A stretch of 39,833 nucleotides of DNA from Lachnospiraceae bacterium (GTDB taxonomy: Bacteria; Bacillota; Clostridia; Lachnospirales; Lachnospiraceae), in contig JAEEIV010000050.1 of assembly GCA_016281555.1 (NCBI GenBank), forward strand, positions 1 to 39,833. Direction: 5' to 3'. Shown here piece after piece: positions 9,522 to 18,201 of the stretch. The notes below the pieces were generated by a model. It was not told where the DNA came from and did not search any database. It saw only the letters and a program-made list of their open reading frames with translations. Position 1 is the first letter of the stretch. The number at the start of each line of letters is the position of its first letter. Position numbers and translations under genes: made by a program.

Positions 9522-11084
9522 TTACTTGGCATCGAGTTCTTTCAAAAGCTCGATCATGTGCTGCACCAGGACTTCGCCTTCGCCCGGCGCCCAGTTCGTA
9601 CAGTCCGCTTCGTAACAGCCGTATTCAAAGCCGTACTGAGACGGAATATAAAAGTTCTGCTCATTGGAATAACCGATCACGAACAGGTACGGCGACGGGG
9701 AGCCGTCGCGGATCATCAAGCCGAGGGTATCGAAGATTTCGTTCGGGCAATGCACCATCATGAAATTGCCGATTTTCGTGGCATGGATCTCAATGTCGTA
9801 AGTCGCGCCGAGACTGGTCCTGCTGATCGAATGCTGGGCGGCGTAAATGCTGGCAAACCCGGCGTTCACGCACATTTCCCTCGTTCCCGCCGTATCGTTG
9901 GTTTCCACGTAATACTGAGAGATCGGACGGGCAAGCGTCGCCATCTTATCCGTCGTATGATTCGCTTTTCCGCTGTGCACGGTCTGGATCGTCGTGATCG
10001 GGCCGGTCTCAAGTTTCACCCATTCGTTTTTATTAAATTCCTCCACGGCCTTTTTCCCGAGTGCCGTGCCGTACTGAACATAATACTGGTCTTTCTGCGA
10101 AACGGTGTACTCACCCGGCACGTTTTCATCTGCGATGCGGGACGTGGCGTTCATGTTTCCGGCTTCTCCCTCATAGAAAGACACGAGTCCGCCGGTCTCC
10201 GCCTCGATGGTTTCCCGAAGCGGCGCCACGTAGTCTGCGGAAATGTCTGTACGATCGGAACCGCCCGTCATATTCGGATGAGCTCTCCAGTTCAGCAGGT
10301 AGACGGTCTTATCGCCTTCGCGTTCGAATTTCAGCACGTACATCATCCCGTTGGCTTCGGTCGTATGTCTTACGATCTTACCGACATAGGATACGAGTTT
10401 CTTTCCGTTCGCGTCCGCGGCGTAATTGTCGCCGACGACCTCGCCGAGATCCGTGAAATAATGCTTCACGAAATTGTATCCCGTAAGATCGGCCGTTCCC
10501 CAATACATTTCCGCAGGTTTCATGTCTCGGATCGCCTGTAGTGCGGCATCCACCAGCTTCTGTTCATACATCTCGACATATTTGGCCACGTTTTCGTTCG
10601 TGTTCACTTTCCCGAGGTCCACACCGGAATGCGTATGCGTCGCAGTCAGAAGGATGTTCTCCGTCGGGATCCCGGTCGCACGGGAAACGCTGCTCCGGGT
10701 CGCTTCCGTGATGTGATCCTTGGAATTCTGAAGGTCCGATGAAAACAGCAGCATCGTCCCGCCTTCGCCGTCGGCAATGGCAACGCAGGTCAGAAGCAGG
10801 TCTTCGAGATATCCTTTCGAGATCCGGCGGTCATTGTTTCCGTATCCCGCCATCGGAACGGGATCCTGCGGAGTAATGACCACACGAGCGAAACCGACAG
10901 AAAACGTGTCCCTGTAAGTATCGACTTCTGCGGAGGGTTCGATTTCCGTGTTATCAGCAGGTTTGGATTCCGCCGTTTCCTTTTGAGTCTCGGTTCCGGA
11001 TGACTCGCCGGTCCCGCCGTTTCCGCAGCCGATGAGCGACAGAATGATCACCGCTAACAGTAAAAAAGTCAGTCCTTTTTTCAT
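9522..11084 (-). CDS. Ceramidase-like hydrolase, lipoprotein form
   Basis: A 520-residue protein with a lipoprotein signal peptide (lipobox LIGC, lipidated Cys20) and a Ser/Thr/Glu-rich linker to about residue 58. A neutral-ceramidase-like catalytic domain follows. It carries THTHSG (149-154), RAHP with His269, ISADY with Ser282, a Gly-Asn-Met segment, NEIF and YIPS, matching the zinc and catalytic motifs of the family and of the paralogue at 388. It also lacks the C-terminal Ig-like domain. It should sit on the outer face of the membrane. AGGAG lies 7 nt before the ATG, and a good promoter lies about 120 nt upstream. It is followed after 67 nt by the giant surface-protein gene, so the two probably form one transcript. 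The exact substrate (ceramide, N-acyl lipid or other) is not known. Confidence 0.75.
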   Translation of the reverse strand: MKKGLTFLLLAVIILSLIGCGNGGTGESSGTETQKETAESKPADNTEIEPSAEVDTYRDTFSVGFARVVITPQDPVPMAGYGNNDRRISKGYLEDLLLTCVAIADGEGGTMLLFSSDLQNSKDHITEATRSSVSRATGIPTENILLTATHTHSGVDLGKVNTNENVAKYVEMYEQKLVDAALQAIRDMKPAEMYWGTADLTGYNFVKHYFTDLGEVVGDNYAADANGKKLVSYVGKIVRHTTEANGMMYVLKFEREGDKTVYLLNWRAHPNMTGGSDRTDISADYVAPLRETIEAETGGLVSFYEGEAGNMNATSRIADENVPGEYTVSQKDQYYVQYGTALGKKAVEEFNKNEWVKLETGPITTIQTVHSGKANHTTDKMATLARPISQYYVETNDTAGTREMCVNAGFASIYAAQHSISRTSLGATYDIEIHATKIGNFMMVHCPNEIFDTLGLMIRDGSPSPYLFVIGYSNEQNFYIPSQYGFEYGCYEADCTNWAPGEGEVLVQHMIELLKELDAK

Positions 11085-11203
11085 TTTTCATCTCCTACCG
11101 TTAATCAACACGCTAAGCGCTCAGGACGAACATCATTCCCCGTCCGCAGCGCCAACGCCATAAAAATCTATCCACTGACCCAGATTACAAATTGACACTT
11201 ATA

Positions 11204-11232
11204 TTTATATAGCATCATCGTAAAATTGTAAA
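11204..11232 (-). promoter_or_regulatory. Promoter of the ceramidase-lipoprotein/giant-protein operon
   Basis: Minus-strand TTTACA (11232-11227), a 17-bp spacer and TATAAA (11209-11204). The predicted leader to the ATG at 11084 is about 110 nt and AT-rich upstream. The rest of the 249-nt intergenic stretch (11097-11345) holds only this promoter and the ackA terminator. Confidence 0.75.
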
Positions 11233-11277
11233 TACCCCATTTTCAACGATTTTCTAACATCGATTTTCGAAAACAGT

Positions 11278-11307
11278 AAAAAAAGCCTCCCGCATCAAGC
11301 GGGAGGC
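11278..11307 (-). terminator. Terminator of ackA
   Basis: A perfect 9-bp stem GCCTCCCGC/GCGGGAGGC (11285-11293 with 11299-11307) with a 5-nt loop, followed on the minus strand by seven T residues (11284-11278). It lies 38 nt past the ackA stop. Confidence 0.9.
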
Positions 11308-11345
11308 CAGGTGAACCGGATCAATGGAATCAGGCTCCGGTCAGG

Positions 11346-12536
11346 TCAGACGAGTTTCAGCGTGTCTCTCGCGATCGCGAGCTCTTCATTCGTCGGAATG
11401 ACCGCGATCTTGATCGTGGAATCATCGGTGGATAGAACGATCTGCTTTCCGAAAGCGGATTTATTCTTCTCTTCGTCGATCTTCACGCCGAGGAACTCGA
11501 GGTATTCGCATACCATTCTGCGGACCATCGGGCCGTTTTCGCCGACGCCGGCCGTGAACACGATCGCATCCGCGCCCTTCAGGATCGTATTATAGGCGCC
11601 GATGTACTTCACAAGTCTGTGAACGTAGGCATCCATCGCCATGATCGCCTTTTCATTGCCCTCTCCGATCGCCGCTTCGATGTCACGGAAATCGGAAGAG
11701 ACACCGCTGAGCGCAAGCATGCCGGACTTCTTGTTCAGCACGTTCAGTGTGTCGTCGACCGTCCATCCTTCTTTGTTCGTTATATACTGCACGACCGCAG
11801 GATCCGTGTCGCCGGAACGGGTGCCCATGATGAGTCCCTCTAGAGGGGTCAGGCCCATGGAAGTGTCGACGCAGACGCCGCCGACGGACGCCGAGACCGA
11901 CGCGCCGTTTCCGAGGTGGCAGACGATGACCTTGCCTTTTTCTCCGAGATTCAGATACTTCAGCGCTTCATGAGACACGAAATCGTGGGAAGTACCGTGG
12001 AATCCGTAGCGGCGCACGCCGTACTCGTCGTAATACTTGTCGGGAATCGCATAACGGTAGGCTTTCGGCTCCATGCCCATACCGAAGGAGGTATCGAACA
12101 CGGCGACGTTCTTCTTCCCGGGCATGGCCTTTTCACAGGCCTCGATACCGATCAGGTTCGCAGGATTGTGCAGAGGTCCGAGATCGAAGCACTCGCGGAT
12201 CACGTCCTTGACGTGCGCATCCACGACGCAGGATTTCGTCAGCGTCTTTCCGCCGTGCAGCACGCGGTGGCCGATCGCACCGATCTCGTCCGGAGACGCA
12301 ATGACTCCGTGCTCCGGATCCGACAGCGCTTCCAGAACGAGTTCCACGGCTCTGCCGTGATCCTTCATTTCGGTTTCCAGTTCAAAGCGGTCCTTCCCAG
12401 TCGGTTTGTGCGTCAGTTTGGATCCGTTGATCCCGATCCGCTCGCAGAGGCCCTTTGCGAGAACGCTTTCGTTCTCCATGTCGATCAGCTGATACTTCAA
12501 AGAAGAGCTGCCGCAGTTCATAACCAAGATTTTCAT
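11346..12536 (-). CDS. ackA: Acetate kinase
   Basis: A 396-residue acetate kinase, which converts acetyl phosphate and ADP to acetate and ATP, the substrate-level phosphorylation step of acetogenic fermentation. Family signatures are the N-terminal MNCGSSSLKYQL, NVAVFDTSFG, the catalytic GFHGTSHDFVS region and GNGASVSAS. Length is normal for AckA. The start at 12536 places the universally conserved N-terminus first and follows an AGAGGG site at 7 nt; the same frame is open upstream to 12797, but that stretch overlaps the amidase gene and has no AckA similarity. The gene lies 74 nt after the amidase stop with no clear terminator between, so it may be cotranscribed with it. No phosphotransacetylase gene (pta) is in the window. 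Confidence 0.97.
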   Translation of the reverse strand: MKILVMNCGSSSLKYQLIDMENESVLAKGLCERIGINGSKLTHKPTGKDRFELETEMKDHGRAVELVLEALSDPEHGVIASPDEIGAIGHRVLHGGKTLTKSCVVDAHVKDVIRECFDLGPLHNPANLIGIEACEKAMPGKKNVAVFDTSFGMGMEPKAYRYAIPDKYYDEYGVRRYGFHGTSHDFVSHEALKYLNLGEKGKVIVCHLGNGASVSASVGGVCVDTSMGLTPLEGLIMGTRSGDTDPAVVQYITNKEGWTVDDTLNVLNKKSGMLALSGVSSDFRDIEAAIGEGNEKAIMAMDAYVHRLVKYIGAYNTILKGADAIVFTAGVGENGPMVRRMVCEYLEFLGVKIDEEKNKSAFGKQIVLSTDDSTIKIAVIPTNEELAIARDTLKLV

Positions 12537-12610
12537 GCTTTTCCCTCTCTTATTGTTTATTCGTGCGGGATCGAAAGGACCCCGGTTACGGGCTTGTTTC
12601 TGAATTCCGT

Positions 12611-13720
12611 TTACTGGAGGTTCGGATTCTCCTCCATGAAGCGGCCCACGGTCGCCTTGAACTGTTCCCATGCCTCCGGATGCTCGACGAAATATAACGG
12701 ACAGCCTTTTCCGTGTACGCCGACCTGCGTGTTCGTCGTCGCGTCGTAATGACGGAGCAACGAGTCCGGACCGAGTCCGTACTGTTCCAGCAGCCACGCA
12801 GTCAGTTTGACGAGCGCCCAGTACGTTTCCGAAGTGAACTGACCGTTCGAATACGGATGACAGTTCTCGATGCTGATCGAGTCATAGTTGTGATTGACCA
12901 TGCCCTGATCCACGTATTTCTGACTGATGCCCTGCGCATAGGCGACTTCATTGAGCGGAATGCACTGGATGATCTCACCGTACATGCCGACGATGAAATG
13001 GGAACTGACCCTGCGGCCGTCCACGTTTCCTTCAAAATAGTCGCGGTTGTCCTTCGCGGACGAACCGACGTTTCCGACGTAGTGAACGACCACGTGTTTG
13101 ATCGTTCCGATCTGCGTTCCGGGACGGGAATCCGCGCCGGGACGCAGGAGGTCCTGCGTGATCCAGGACGGCATCGTGATCCCGCCCTGTACCGGGATCG
13201 CAAGACCCGGCTGAAGCGCCCGGTACGGGTACATTTTCGGCTCTTCGCCGGTCGAAGCAGTCGAGGGAGCCACCGTCGGCGCGACGGTCGGAGCCACGCT
13301 TTCCGGAGGAACCGTCGCGGTTTCAGTCGGCGCCTCGGTCGGCGGAGCCGTTTGCGGCTCCGTCTCAGGTTCCGGATCCGATACGGAGACGGTTTCCGAA
13401 TTTTCAGAGGACGAGTCCGCCTCGGTTTCTTCCGGAGATTCGGATAGAGAGGAAGCACCCGGATCACCGGCAGGCTCACTCTCCTGTTTTTTCGGATGAT
13501 AGCGGTTGATCAGGATCACCGCGGTGAACGCGGCAATGAGAAACAGCGCCAGGATCACGACGTCCTTGACGATCTGCTTCTTTGCGTCCTTCCTGTCCTG
13601 ATTCCGCTGTTCCTTGCTGGACCGTTCTCGGCGGACTTCTTCATTTTTTCCGCGTTTCTTTCCGGATCCGGTATCCTCCGGAAATTCCACTTCACGGTAC
13701 CCTTTCAGGTTCTTGCTCAT
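12611..13720 (-). CDS. Membrane-anchored N-acetylmuramoyl-L-alanine amidase
   Basis: A 369-residue cell-wall hydrolase of the Amidase_2/PGRP type, which cuts the bond between muramic acid and the stem peptide. It has a charged cytoplasmic N-terminus, one transmembrane segment (about 53-73), a Ser/Glu/Pro/Thr-rich spacer (about 78-160) and a C-terminal catalytic domain. Zinc ligands are His213 (VVHYVGN), His324 (LRHYD) and Cys340 (GKGCP). The start at 13720 is chosen because a TATAAT box lies at 13777-13772, inside the longer open frame reaching 13819, so codons upstream of it would not be on the mRNA. The Shine-Dalgarno is weak. It is divergent from gtrA-yfhO, and its leader shares a 13-nt element with theirs. 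Confidence 0.88.
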   Translation of the reverse strand: MSKNLKGYREVEFPEDTGSGKKRGKNEEVRRERSSKEQRNQDRKDAKKQIVKDVVILALFLIAAFTAVILINRYHPKKQESEPAGDPGASSLSESPEETEADSSSENSETVSVSDPEPETEPQTAPPTEAPTETATVPPESVAPTVAPTVAPSTASTGEEPKMYPYRALQPGLAIPVQGGITMPSWITQDLLRPGADSRPGTQIGTIKHVVVHYVGNVGSSAKDNRDYFEGNVDGRRVSSHFIVGMYGEIIQCIPLNEVAYAQGISQKYVDQGMVNHNYDSISIENCHPYSNGQFTSETYWALVKLTAWLLEQYGLGPDSLLRHYDATTNTQVGVHGKGCPLYFVEHPEAWEQFKATVGRFMEENPNLQ

Positions 13721-13743
13721 ATATCGATGACCGGTGCCGATTC

Positions 13744-13756
13744 GCACTTTACTTTT
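13744..13756 (-). repeat. Left arm of a 13-nt inverted repeat in the amidase leader
   Basis: GCACTTTACTTTT on the plus strand; the amidase transcript carries its complement, AAAAGTAAAGTGC, 15 nt after the end of the -10 box. The identical element lies in the plus-strand gtrA leader at 13851-13863. Confidence 0.8.
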
Positions 13757-13771
13757 ATTTTGAAATCCGCT

Positions 13772-13777
13772 ATTATA
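13772..13777 (-). promoter_or_regulatory. -10 box of the amidase promoter
   Basis: A perfect TATAAT on the minus strand. The -35 region 17 bp upstream is only weakly like the consensus (GCGACG), which may mean that the promoter needs an activator. Confidence 0.6.
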
Positions 13778-13809
13778 AAGAAACGGATCCTGATCGTCGC
13801 GTCCGTTTT

Positions 13810-13838
13810 TTCGACGCACATATCTAATTCAGTATATG
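13810..13838 (+). promoter_or_regulatory. Possible promoter of gtrA-yfhO
   Basis: TTCGAC (13810-13815), a 17-bp spacer and TATATG (13833-13838), on the strand opposite the amidase promoter. The match is moderate. Confidence 0.4.
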
Positions 13839-13850
13839 CGATTCAGGACG

Positions 13851-13863
13851 AAAAGTAAAGTGC
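13851..13863 (+). repeat. Right arm of a 13-nt inverted repeat in the gtrA leader
   Basis: AAAAGTAAAGTGC, the perfect reverse complement of 13744-13756, placed 12 nt after the proposed -10 box of the gtrA promoter. The two arms bracket both divergent promoters. Confidence 0.8.
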
Positions 13864-13890
13864 TTTCTGCGATCGGAGAAACGCCTGAAA

Positions 13891-14457
13891 ATGAAAGAAA
13901 AGATCATGTCTTCCCGGTTCGTCCGCTGGCTTTCGACGAGAAAAGTCATCGCCGCGTTATCGGAGCACCGGATCTTCGGGAAGTTCGTCAATTATGAATT
14001 CATCACGTACATCATTGCCGGCGTGCTGACGACGTTACTGAACTACGCCGTCTATTTCCTCGTACGGCTTGCTTTCCCCGGCGACTTCGGTACGGTGATC
14101 GCCAATGCCGTCGCCTGGACCGCCGCCGTGCTCTTTGCCTTCGTCGTCAACAAGATCTTCGTCTTTGACAGTCCCTCCTGGGACAGAAAGACGCTCTTGC
14201 GGGAGTTTTTCCCGTTCATTGCAGCCCGTCTTCTGTCGCTCGGGTTCGACATGCTGTTCGTCTACGTAACGGTCGAACTGCTTCACTGGAACGAGCCGCT
14301 CATGAAGATCCTTTCGAACGTGTTCGTGCTGCTCATGAACTACATCGCGAGCAAGTTCATCATTTTCAAAAAGAAAAAAGAGGCGGACGACGGCCGATTG
14401 CCGGAAGAAGATGCTTCCGGACAGGAACCAAAGGAGGACGACTCATGTCTCTCGTAA
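13891..14457 (+). CDS. GtrA-family membrane protein
   Basis: A 188-residue protein with about four hydrophobic segments between residues 30 and 155 (for example VLTTLLNYAVYFLVRLAF and VAWTAAVLFAFVVNKIFVF), the pattern of the GtrA family. Members are thought to flip undecaprenyl-phosphate-linked sugars across the membrane for surface glycosylation. An acidic tail follows a Lys-rich stretch after the last segment. The upstream site is a modest GGAG about 12 nt before the ATG; an in-frame ATG at 13906 is an alternative. It overlaps yfhO by 13 nt, so the two are translationally coupled. Confidence 0.85.
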   Translation: MKEKIMSSRFVRWLSTRKVIAALSEHRIFGKFVNYEFITYIIAGVLTTLLNYAVYFLVRLAFPGDFGTVIANAVAWTAAVLFAFVVNKIFVFDSPSWDRKTLLREFFPFIAARLLSLGFDMLFVYVTVELLHWNEPLMKILSNVFVLLMNYIASKFIIFKKKKEADDGRLPEEDASGQEPKEDDSCLS

Positions 14458-17159
14458 AACGGAACAACGGATTTTCCGCCGCGCTTCGGCAGAAGTTCAG
14501 CTGGTCAAAACTCGGTCCTTATCTCGTCGCGTTTTTCGTCCCGGTCATCGTGATGCTGATCGTTTCGATCGAACGTGGCATCTATCCGTTCGGCAACAAA
14601 TGCTTTCTCAGGACGGACCTTTATCATCAGTACGCGCCGTTTTTCAAGGAACTCCGCACGAAACTGACGAGCGGCGGCTCACTCTTCTATTCCTGGAACA
14701 TCGGCGGCGGCACGAACTTCTGGGCGCTGTCGGCCTATTATCTCGCCAGTCCAACGAACATTTTCGTGGCGCTCTGTCCCGAAGGCTTCGTCATTGAATA
14801 CGTGACGCTCACGATCTACACGAAACTCGCGCTCTGCTCGGTCACGATGACCTATTACCTGAACCACAAGCACGGCAAACATGAGATCGAAGGTTATGCG
14901 GGCGCCTTCTTCGGGATCTTCTACAGCCTGTCCGGTTACATGGCCGCCTACAACTGGAACGTCATGTGGCTAGACTGTCTATTCCTGTTCCCGATCGTGA
15001 TCCTCGGCGTGGAGCGGCTGGCGCTGGAAAACAAAGGGCTTCTGTACGGCGTTTCCCTCGGGCTCTGCATTTTCACGAACTACTACATTGCCGTCATGAT
15101 CTGCGGCGGCGTCATCCTCTACTGTCTGTTTCTCGTCGCCGTCGACCGCAGGTTCTATCCGAAATTCTGGCAGAAATTCCTGAAATTCGTTGTCTATACC
15201 GTGCTCGCGCTCATGCTTTCGGCGGTATTCCTGATTCCGTACGTTTACTATTTCGGCATGACGGCGTCGGCCGGCGGCACGTTCAAATGGGAATGGAATA
15301 CCTATTTCTCGGTCTTCAAGATGATTGCGCGGCACCTTATCAACGTCGAGGTGCACACGGGACTCGAGCACTGGCCGAACATCTACTCCGGCATGGCGGT
15401 CTTCCTGCTCATTCCTTTGTACTATCTGAACCGGAAGGTCACGCTCCGTGAAAAGATCGGTTATACCGTTCTTCTCGTCTTCTTCTATTTCAGCTTTTCC
15501 ACGCGGGCGATGGACTACATCTGGCACGTGTTCCACATTCCGAATTCGCTGCCCTGCCGTCAGTCCTTCATCTACATTTTCCTGCTGCTCGCGATGGCCT
15601 ACCGCGGACTCATGGGTCTCAAGGAACGCTCCTACCGCGACATCACTTTTGCAATGATCACCTCGCTCCTCTTCGTTTTCGCGGTGCAGGAGCTGAATCC
15701 CGATGAGAACGTCTATAAACCTTACGTCATCTTCATCAGCGCGATATTCATCGTGCTGTACACGATCCTGCTTTACGTCAAGAGACGCGGACGGATCTAC
15801 CGTGACATCGTGATCGTACTCTTCATTGCCCTCGCGGCGGTGGACGTATGCGTCGATACGTCGGTCACCAGCGTTCCGACCGTCACGCGGTCCGATTACA
15901 CCTCGTTCGACGAAGGCGTCGGCGAAGCGATGAAGATCATCCGTGAACAGGAAGGCGACGATTCCTTCTACCGCGTCGAAAAAACGAACATCCGGACGAA
16001 GAACGACGGCGCCTGGCTGAATTACCCCTCCATTTCGACGTTCTCTTCCTGCGCCAACGCGCATCTCACGGATTTCTACAAGCTTCTCGGAATGGAGTCG
16101 TCCACGAATGCGTACGGGTCTGTCGGACAGACGTACTTCTCGAACATGCTGCTCGGCGTCCGCTATTCCATTGCACAAAAGGAACTTCACGAAAACGAGG
16201 ACCTCTATTCCCTCGTTTATACGAACAACTCCAACGTCTGGGTCTACCGGAACAAATATGCGCTTCCGCTCGGCGTCGTCTTCGAAGAAGATCACATGAA
16301 TCACTGGCTGGCGGACACCTACGCGCCGATCTACAGCATCAACGATCTCGTGTACGAGGTCTCCGGCGTGCAGAATCTTTATGAAGACGCGCTGGTCTCC
16401 TACACACCGGGGACCGAGATCCGCACCGTCGTGACCGAAAGCGGTTACTACTACGCCTTTTCGCCGAAGAGCGGACCGAAGGAGATCCAGGTCAAGCACG
16501 ATTCGTTCTCGAAGAAATACTCCAACCTGAACCGCGGCTATCTCATGGAAGTCGGGTATTGCGAGGCCGGAACGGAAATCACCTTTGAGAACAAGGAAGA
16601 CAAATCCACGAAGAACGTGGCCGTGACGCTTTACCGTCTGAAGGAAGACAAGATCGAAGAAGTCTATGAAGCGTTCTGCAAATATCCTTTCACGGTGGAC
16701 TCGTTCAATGACACAGAAGTTTCCGGTCACGTCACGGTTCCGGACGGCGGCGGTTATCTCTTCACGACGATCGCGGACGAAGCCGGCTGGGAAGTCTACG
16801 TCGACGGGCAGAAGGTCGAAAAAATGAAGGCACAGGACGCCTACATCCAGATCTGGATCCAGGGCGGAACGCATACGGTGACGTTCAAGTATCACGTGCC
16901 TTATTTCGTCATCGGCCTCATCCTGACGCTTCTTGCAGTCGCGATCTTCGTTCTCATCTACGTACTGAACCGGAGAAAGGAAAAGAAGACCCGGAAAAAG
17001 ATTTCCGAGTTCATTGAATCCTATGCCGGGACAGAGACGGCAAATGCCATTCCGGAGGAAGTCGTCAGCTCTGATGATCCGTCCGGAACGGACGTACCTA
17101 AAGAAGTACTTCCCGAAGCGCCCGGCAATGAGGCGCCGGAGGAAAAGCCGGAACCGTAA
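14445..17159 (+). CDS. YfhO-family polytopic membrane protein
   Basis: A 904-residue protein of the YfhO family. An N-terminal half with roughly a dozen hydrophobic segments follows a GT-C-like plan (early LRTDLYHQYAPFF loop, then SWNIGGGTNF). A large extracytoplasmic domain spans about 480-810, with a final membrane segment near 820-845 and a Pro/Glu-rich cytoplasmic tail. In Bacillus, YfhO is linked to glycosylation of lipoteichoic acid. AAAGGAGG lies 8 nt before the ATG, within the end of gtrA. With the GtrA flippase next door, a role in transferring sugars onto a surface polymer is the natural inference; the acceptor here is unknown. Confidence 0.88.
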   Translation: MSLVKRNNGFSAALRQKFSWSKLGPYLVAFFVPVIVMLIVSIERGIYPFGNKCFLRTDLYHQYAPFFKELRTKLTSGGSLFYSWNIGGGTNFWALSAYYLASPTNIFVALCPEGFVIEYVTLTIYTKLALCSVTMTYYLNHKHGKHEIEGYAGAFFGIFYSLSGYMAAYNWNVMWLDCLFLFPIVILGVERLALENKGLLYGVSLGLCIFTNYYIAVMICGGVILYCLFLVAVDRRFYPKFWQKFLKFVVYTVLALMLSAVFLIPYVYYFGMTASAGGTFKWEWNTYFSVFKMIARHLINVEVHTGLEHWPNIYSGMAVFLLIPLYYLNRKVTLREKIGYTVLLVFFYFSFSTRAMDYIWHVFHIPNSLPCRQSFIYIFLLLAMAYRGLMGLKERSYRDITFAMITSLLFVFAVQELNPDENVYKPYVIFISAIFIVLYTILLYVKRRGRIYRDIVIVLFIALAAVDVCVDTSVTSVPTVTRSDYTSFDEGVGEAMKIIREQEGDDSFYRVEKTNIRTKNDGAWLNYPSISTFSSCANAHLTDFYKLLGMESSTNAYGSVGQTYFSNMLLGVRYSIAQKELHENEDLYSLVYTNNSNVWVYRNKYALPLGVVFEEDHMNHWLADTYAPIYSINDLVYEVSGVQNLYEDALVSYTPGTEIRTVVTESGYYYAFSPKSGPKEIQVKHDSFSKKYSNLNRGYLMEVGYCEAGTEITFENKEDKSTKNVAVTLYRLKEDKIEEVYEAFCKYPFTVDSFNDTEVSGHVTVPDGGGYLFTTIADEAGWEVYVDGQKVEKMKAQDAYIQIWIQGGTHTVTFKYHVPYFVIGLILTLLAVAIFVLIYVLNRRKEKKTRKKISEFIESYAGTETANAIPEEVVSSDDPSGTDVPKEVLPEAPGNEAPEEKPEP

Positions 17160-17174
17160 CAGATTTCACAAACA

Positions 17175-17205
17175 AAAAGGCGGGGCTTTCACTGCCCCGC
17201 CTTTT
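17175..17205. terminator. Bidirectional terminator between yfhO and rsfS
   Basis: The stem GGCGGGGC/GCCCCGCC (17179-17186 with 17194-17201) is extended by AAAA/TTTT pairs, with a 7-nt loop. It serves yfhO on the plus strand and the rplU-rsfS operon on the minus strand. Confidence 0.88.
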
Positions 17206-17219
17206 ATATTGTTCTCGGA

Positions 17220-17567
17220 TCAAAGCTCGGTAAGATCCACGCGTTTCGCGTCCCGGTACATGCGCTCCAGATCGTAGAAAGATCTCGTCTCGCGGTTGAA
17301 CAGGTGAATGATCACGTCGCCGTAGTCGAAAAGCACCCATCCGCTTCTCTTGAACCCTTCCACGGACTTGCACTCAAAGCCTGCGCGTCCGAGCGCATCC
17401 TTAACGTTCTCCGCAAGCGCTTCGAGCTGACGGTCGTTTTCCGCCGAGGCGATGATGAAATAATCCGCGATGACCGTGATCCCGGAAATGTTCAGCACGA
17501 CCGTGTCCACGCCCTTCTTGTCTTCGATCGCCGCGACGGCCGTTTTCAATAACTTCTTCTCATCCAT
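17220..17567 (-). CDS. rsfS: Ribosomal silencing factor RsfS
   Basis: A 115-residue RsfS/YbeB-Iojap protein. It binds ribosomal protein uL14 and keeps 50S and 30S subunits apart in starvation. Typical segments are the N-terminal AAIEDKKGVDTVVLNISG, DYFIIASAENDRQ and the C-terminal GWVLFDYGDVIIHLF. The start at 17567 (MDEKKLL) gives the family's usual N-terminus, with AGGAAAGAG upstream; the longer frame to 17606 would overlap yqeK and adds no conserved sequence. It is the last gene of the operon, 25 nt after yqeK. Confidence 0.95.
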   Translation of the reverse strand: MDEKKLLKTAVAAIEDKKGVDTVVLNISGITVIADYFIIASAENDRQLEALAENVKDALGRAGFECKSVEGFKRSGWVLFDYGDVIIHLFNRETRSFYDLERMYRDAKRVDLTEL

Positions 17568-17592
17568 AATGCTTTCTCTTTCCTGAAATTCG

Positions 17593-18201
17593 TCACGACT
17601 CCTCAAGGAGCCCCGTTTTCTTCCCGTAATACTGATAAGTTTCAGCCGTCCGCTCGTCGATGACCGGCCGCCCTGAACTTTTCAAAAACTCGATCTGACG
17701 CTTTGCGTACAGAAAAACCGCCTTGTCGATGTCAGTGAACGCAAGTTCCCTGAGTTCGTCGATGAGCGGAAGCGACGGCCGGAGCGGTTCAATGTAATCC
17801 GCAATGCATACGATCTCTTCCAGCAACGACATCCCGGCACGTCCGGTCGTATGCGAGGCAATGGCTGCAAGGACGTCGGGATCCGTAACGCCGTATTCCT
17901 TTTCGGCAAGGACCGCCCCGATCCTGGGATGAAGGAGTCCCGGCGAAAGCCGTTCCGAATCGCTTACGGTAAGGCCGAATTCGGCCGCTTTTTCAAGATA
18001 TTCCCCGTTCGGCATATATTTCGCCGCATCGTGGAGAAGGCCTGCCAAAAAGGCCTTTTCGACGTCCGTACGGTACCTCATCGCCAAAGACGCGGAAGTA
18101 AACGCCACTCCGAGCGAATGCCGGTAGCGCACCGGCGAAAGAACTCCTTTCAGACGTTCCGCCATCCAGCCGTATTTTTCGAAAAGCTCGTCTTCTCTCA
18201 T
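17593..18201 (-). CDS. yqeK: HD-domain hydrolase YqeK (diadenosine tetraphosphatase)
   Basis: A 202-residue HD-superfamily protein with HSLGVAFTSA near residue 28, the metal-binding LLHDAAKY near 55, HPRIGA and ASHTTGR further on, and ADYIEPLRP, as in YqeK. The family symmetrically hydrolyses Ap4A to two ADP. It overlaps yhbY by 4 nt (ATGA), so translation is coupled. In most Firmicutes nadD lies immediately upstream of yqeK; here yhbY occupies that place and nadD is absent. Confidence 0.9.
   Translation of the reverse strand: MREDELFEKYGWMAERLKGVLSPVRYRHSLGVAFTSASLAMRYRTDVEKAFLAGLLHDAAKYMPNGEYLEKAAEFGLTVSDSERLSPGLLHPRIGAVLAEKEYGVTDPDVLAAIASHTTGRAGMSLLEEIVCIADYIEPLRPSLPLIDELRELAFTDIDKAVFLYAKRQIEFLKSSGRPVIDERTAETYQYYGKKTGLLEES

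Noticed and set aside
12575-12595. CCCG/CGGG mini-hairpin between the amidase and ackA genes as a terminator
   Set aside because: Only four pairs and no T tract; the genes may be cotranscribed.
11346-12797. Extended acetate kinase reading to 12797
   Set aside because: The extra 87 codons overlap the amidase gene on the same strand and show no AckA similarity; the conserved start MKILVMNCGSS is at 12536.
14979-16895. A 638-codon open frame on the minus strand opposite yfhO
   Set aside because: It mirrors a clear YfhO gene, has no recognisable domain, and its composition (many Arg, Asp, Val, His) is what an antisense frame of GC-rich-third-position coding DNA gives.
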